From the NCBI GenBank assembly GCA_012270665.1, contig JAAXHY010000073.1, positions 1 to 6,752 on the forward strand: a DNA stretch of 6,752 nt, read 5' to 3'. This DNA comes from Dehalococcoidia bacterium. GTDB lineage: Bacteria; Chloroflexota; Dehalococcoidia; SAR202; UBA11138. Positions 4,467 through 6,752 of the stretch are shown here, piece after piece. The notes under the pieces were generated by a model that was given only the letters and a program-made list of their open reading frames with translations, had not been told where the DNA came from and did no database searches. Numbering within the stretch: position 1 is the stretch's first letter; each line of letters begins with the position of its first letter. A program made the position numbers and the translations under genes.

Positions 4467-6752
4467 CTACATCGTCAGGCGTCGGTAGAGGAACAAGAGT
4501 CTCTCGGGCAAGTCGTATATGTTGTCCAGAACCTCGTAGCCCATGTCGGCGCACATCGTCTTGAGATAGTCGTGGCCGTTCTTGTCCACTGTCAGACAGA
4601 AGGCGTTGATGTCCTTTCTGCGCGCCTCTTCGAGGGCCATACGCGTGTCGTGGACGGCGTATTCTTTCTCCACGCCCTCGCGGCTGTAACCACGGTCCTG
4701 AGGACGCCCATCGCTCACCAGGAACAGAATCTTGGTTCGCGCGTCCGCCATCTCCAGCTTGGAGGTGGTGTGGCGGATGGCCGGCCCCATCCTCGTGGCG
4801 TGGAGTGGCGCTACGCGATCAATCCGACGCTTGACACGGTCCGAGAAGGTCTCGTCCAGGTCCTTGATAGTGTAGTATTCGACATTCTCACGACCGTAGC
4901 CGGAGAAGCCGTATATGCCGTATATGTCCCCTATGGCCTCAAGCGCGTTGACTATCAGGACAATCGCCTCCTTCTCCACGTCTATGATCCGCTTGTACGA
5001 TCTGCGGGCCGCTTCACCTCTGCGGGTTCTCAGCCAAACCATGTACTCAACCGGGTCGTCTGGGGCGTCCCAGTCGTCCGCGGTGCGCTTGCCCTCATCT
5101 ATGGCCTCGGCGGTGGATGCGCTCGTGTCTATGAGGAACGCGGCAGCCACCTCTCGCTGGACCTTGTTTCTGCGCCAGTAGAACTTGTCGGACGGACTCG
5201 CGCCCGTCTTCATGTCCACTATGGCTTCGATTACGTCGTCAATGTCCAACTCCTCGCCGTCTTCCAGCTTTCGCACCCTGCGGAAAGTCTCGGGCACCAT
5301 GAGCTCGAACTGCCGACGAATGCGCGATACCAGGCCGCCGTAGCTATGCAGTGTCGCGCCGAAGAAGTTCGGATCGCCCTCGGCCATCATCTTCTGCCGG
5401 ACGATGCACCACCTCGGCTTGTAGTCGCCCGCCCGGAAGTCCCACTCGTCGTACACGAATGTCTGCGGCTCATTGGCTTCCAGAGAATCGCCGTCCTCGT
5501 CTATATGCACGAAGGGCCCATTGCTGAACTCCGGGTTGTCTGGCAACTGCATACCCGCTTCCTTGAGCAGGTTGTCCGCGAACATTCCCTGAGTGTCCTG
5601 CAAGTCGCCCTCGACGGCTTCCAAGTCCAGTTCCGCGCTGTTCTGGAGCAACTCCTCCAGCTGTTCCTGGGTGATGGGCTCTCCCGCGGACTCCCCGGCG
5701 TTGTCCTGCTGCTGCATACGGAGCTGTGTCAGAAGCTGTACGAGTTCAGGCTTGAAGTCTCCCCGGTAGTCAACTTCCTCAGAGGACTCGTATTCCTGCT
5801 CGCTGTCCGGGCGGAACTCCATGTCCATGCCCATAGCCATCTGCTGGAGAAGGTCCTGCATGTCGTCAGGGTCGGAGTATTCCTCTTCCTGGTCCTCTTC
5901 TGTATCCACGTCGTCCCAGTCTTCCGGAGGGACTTCCTCGTTGGGAATCGAGGAGATGATCGCGTAGATGCGGAGAGTGGCCTCAGCGGTGTCCTCCACT
6001 GTAGCCTCGGCATTCAGAATCTGACGCGCGATAGAGGTTATCTGCTTCGCCTGTTCCACATAGTCATGTGGAGCCGGGATCTCCCTGTACTGTTGAAGGC
6101 TTAGCCTCACCAGGAATTCCACCATAGCCTCTCGCGCGGGCATATCGGTTATCTCCGGCCTGCCCTCGGACGAATCCATCTGGACGCGCGCATAGGCAGA
6201 TTTGATGCCGGGATACTCATACTTGACTCGGAAGTCGAGTCTGCCGTCTTCTACGACGGTAAACACATCCAGCGCGAGCTTGCGATCCTCGAACAGATTG
6301 AAGAACCGCTGCATATCGGTAATCCAGCCACGTTCCAGCCCCTCACCGGACAGATCCATGTCCGCGACGTTTCCGTTGATGGGGCCAGTCTCGGCTATCC
6401 TCTGCTGTTCGACCTCGTGGCGGCGATCCTCGAAAAGCGCGGAGGGCGTATCGAATCCGAAGAAAAAGCTGCCGAATTCTAGGTGAGCCACCTGGTGTGT
6501 AGAGACTACCTTGAACCAGGAGAAGTTCTCGTCCTTGGTGTGATAGCGATCAACGACGTCCGGCACGAATACGGTCGAGCCCTCGGTGGTCGGAGATTCC
6601 GCCGACACCCAGCCGATGTTCCTGTCCACCAGTTCGGGTGAAGAAGCTAGCTTGATCTCCTCGCCCGCGAGTCCGCGGCAGTACATCTCCATGATAGTCT
6701 TGATTCGGTCGAATTCCACGCCGGAGGAAAGGGCTTCGAGCATCTCTTCCGA
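4467..6752 (-). CDS. NorD/CbbO-like VWA domain protein, possibly 5' partial
   Basis: This is a large von Willebrand factor A protein of the NorD/CbbO type. In characterised systems these act as the adaptor of a MoxR-class AAA+ ATPase (NorQ, CbbQ) that activates a target enzyme such as nitric oxide reductase or Rubisco. Counting from the ATG at 6743 (758 residues), the N-terminal family region includes FVPDVVDRY and STHQVAHLEFG (81-91). A strongly acidic linker spans about 267-325. The WDFRAGDYKPRWC block starts at 434, and the VWA domain begins near 534. Its MIDAS metal site is complete: D539-x-S541-x-S543, T650 in HATRMG, and D678 in VSDG. Roughly 40 residues separate the DxSxS loop from the next helix (IIDVEKEAIVLIV), longer than I expect for NorD. 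The protein ends in LPERLLFLYRRLTM, the classic NorD C-terminus. It is cytoplasmic, with no signal or membrane helix. The frame stays open to the window edge (Ser-Glu-Glu before the Met), and GGAAG sits only two bases from the ATG, so the start is undecided. The ATPase partner is expected beyond the right edge; the target is unknown. Confidence 0.88.
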   Translation of the reverse strand, partial: SEEMLEALSSGVEFDRIKTIMEMYCRGLAGEEIKLASSPELVDRNIGWVSAESPTTEGSTVFVPDVVDRYHTKDENFSWFKVVSTHQVAHLEFGSFFFGFDTPSALFEDRRHEVEQQRIAETGPINGNVADMDLSGEGLERGWITDMQRFFNLFEDRKLALDVFTVVEDGRLDFRVKYEYPGIKSAYARVQMDSSEGRPEITDMPAREAMVEFLVRLSLQQYREIPAPHDYVEQAKQITSIARQILNAEATVEDTAEATLRIYAIISSIPNEEVPPEDWDDVDTEEDQEEEYSDPDDMQDLLQQMAMGMDMEFRPDSEQEYESSEEVDYRGDFKPELVQLLTQLRMQQQDNAGESAGEPITQEQLEELLQNSAELDLEAVEGDLQDTQGMFADNLLKEAGMQLPDNPEFSNGPFVHIDEDGDSLEANEPQTFVYDEWDFRAGDYKPRWCIVRQKMMAEGDPNFFGATLHSYGGLVSRIRRQFELMVPETFRRVRKLEDGEELDIDDVIEAIVDMKTGASPSDKFYWRRNKVQREVAAAFLIDTSASTAEAIDEGKRTADDWDAPDDPVEYMVWLRTRRGEAARRSYKRIIDVEKEAIVLIVNALEAIGDIYGIYGFSGYGRENVEYYTIKDLDETFSDRVKRRIDRVAPLHATRMGPAIRHTTSKLEMADARTKILFLVSDGRPQDRGYSREGVEKEYAVHDTRMALEEARRKDINAFCLTVDKNGHDYLKTMCADMGYEVLDNIYDLPERLLFLYRRLTM

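Noticed and set aside
4572..6104. Long open frame (510 codons) on the plus strand
   Set aside because: It is exactly antisense to the well-supported VWA gene. Its translation has no recognisable domain, and its composition is what a reversed GC-rich gene gives.

Overview
The window looks like ordinary chromosomal DNA of a free-living, uncultivated-type bacterium with fairly high GC. The best guess is a member of Chloroflexota, such as the SAR202/Dehalococcoidia group. This rests on gene content and protein style (a GldG-like protein next to a DUF4340 protein, CinA, and a NorD/CbbO-like VWA protein), not on a marker gene, so the assignment is tentative. No rRNA, tRNA, CRISPR array, insertion sequence or phage gene is visible. 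Both edges cut through genes.

Layout. The left part (1-4308) is a plus-strand gene series. First comes the 3' portion of a GldG-like extracytoplasmic ABC-transporter accessory protein (2-1411). Twelve bases later is a membrane-anchored DUF4340 protein (1424-2467) that appears to contain two copies of its fold. These two are very likely parts of one ABC-type membrane system whose ATPase and permease lie upstream, outside the window. A 117-base spacer with a marked inverted repeat precedes cinA (2585-3835, TTG start with a good ribosome binding site). Then, 29 bases on, comes a small two-helix membrane protein with a charged Gly-Arg-Gln-Glu repeat tail (3865-4308). The series ends at an intrinsic terminator (4387-4415).

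The right part (4467-6752) is a convergent minus-strand gene for a large VWA protein of the NorD/CbbO family. It has a complete MIDAS metal site, a long acidic linker and the typical family C-terminus. Such proteins act with a MoxR/NorQ/CbbQ-type AAA+ ATPase, which is expected beyond the right edge, to remodel or activate a target enzyme. The target cannot be read from this window.

The points most worth a second look are: the C-terminal (PncC) domain of CinA, which has lost the residues expected for NMN deamidase activity; the internal duplication in the DUF4340 protein; the small membrane protein with an exact 12-base-period repeat tail; the nested inverted repeats before cinA; and the NorD-like protein, which has no denitrification or CO2-fixation gene beside it within the window. 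No clearly new multi-gene system is demonstrable from this sequence.
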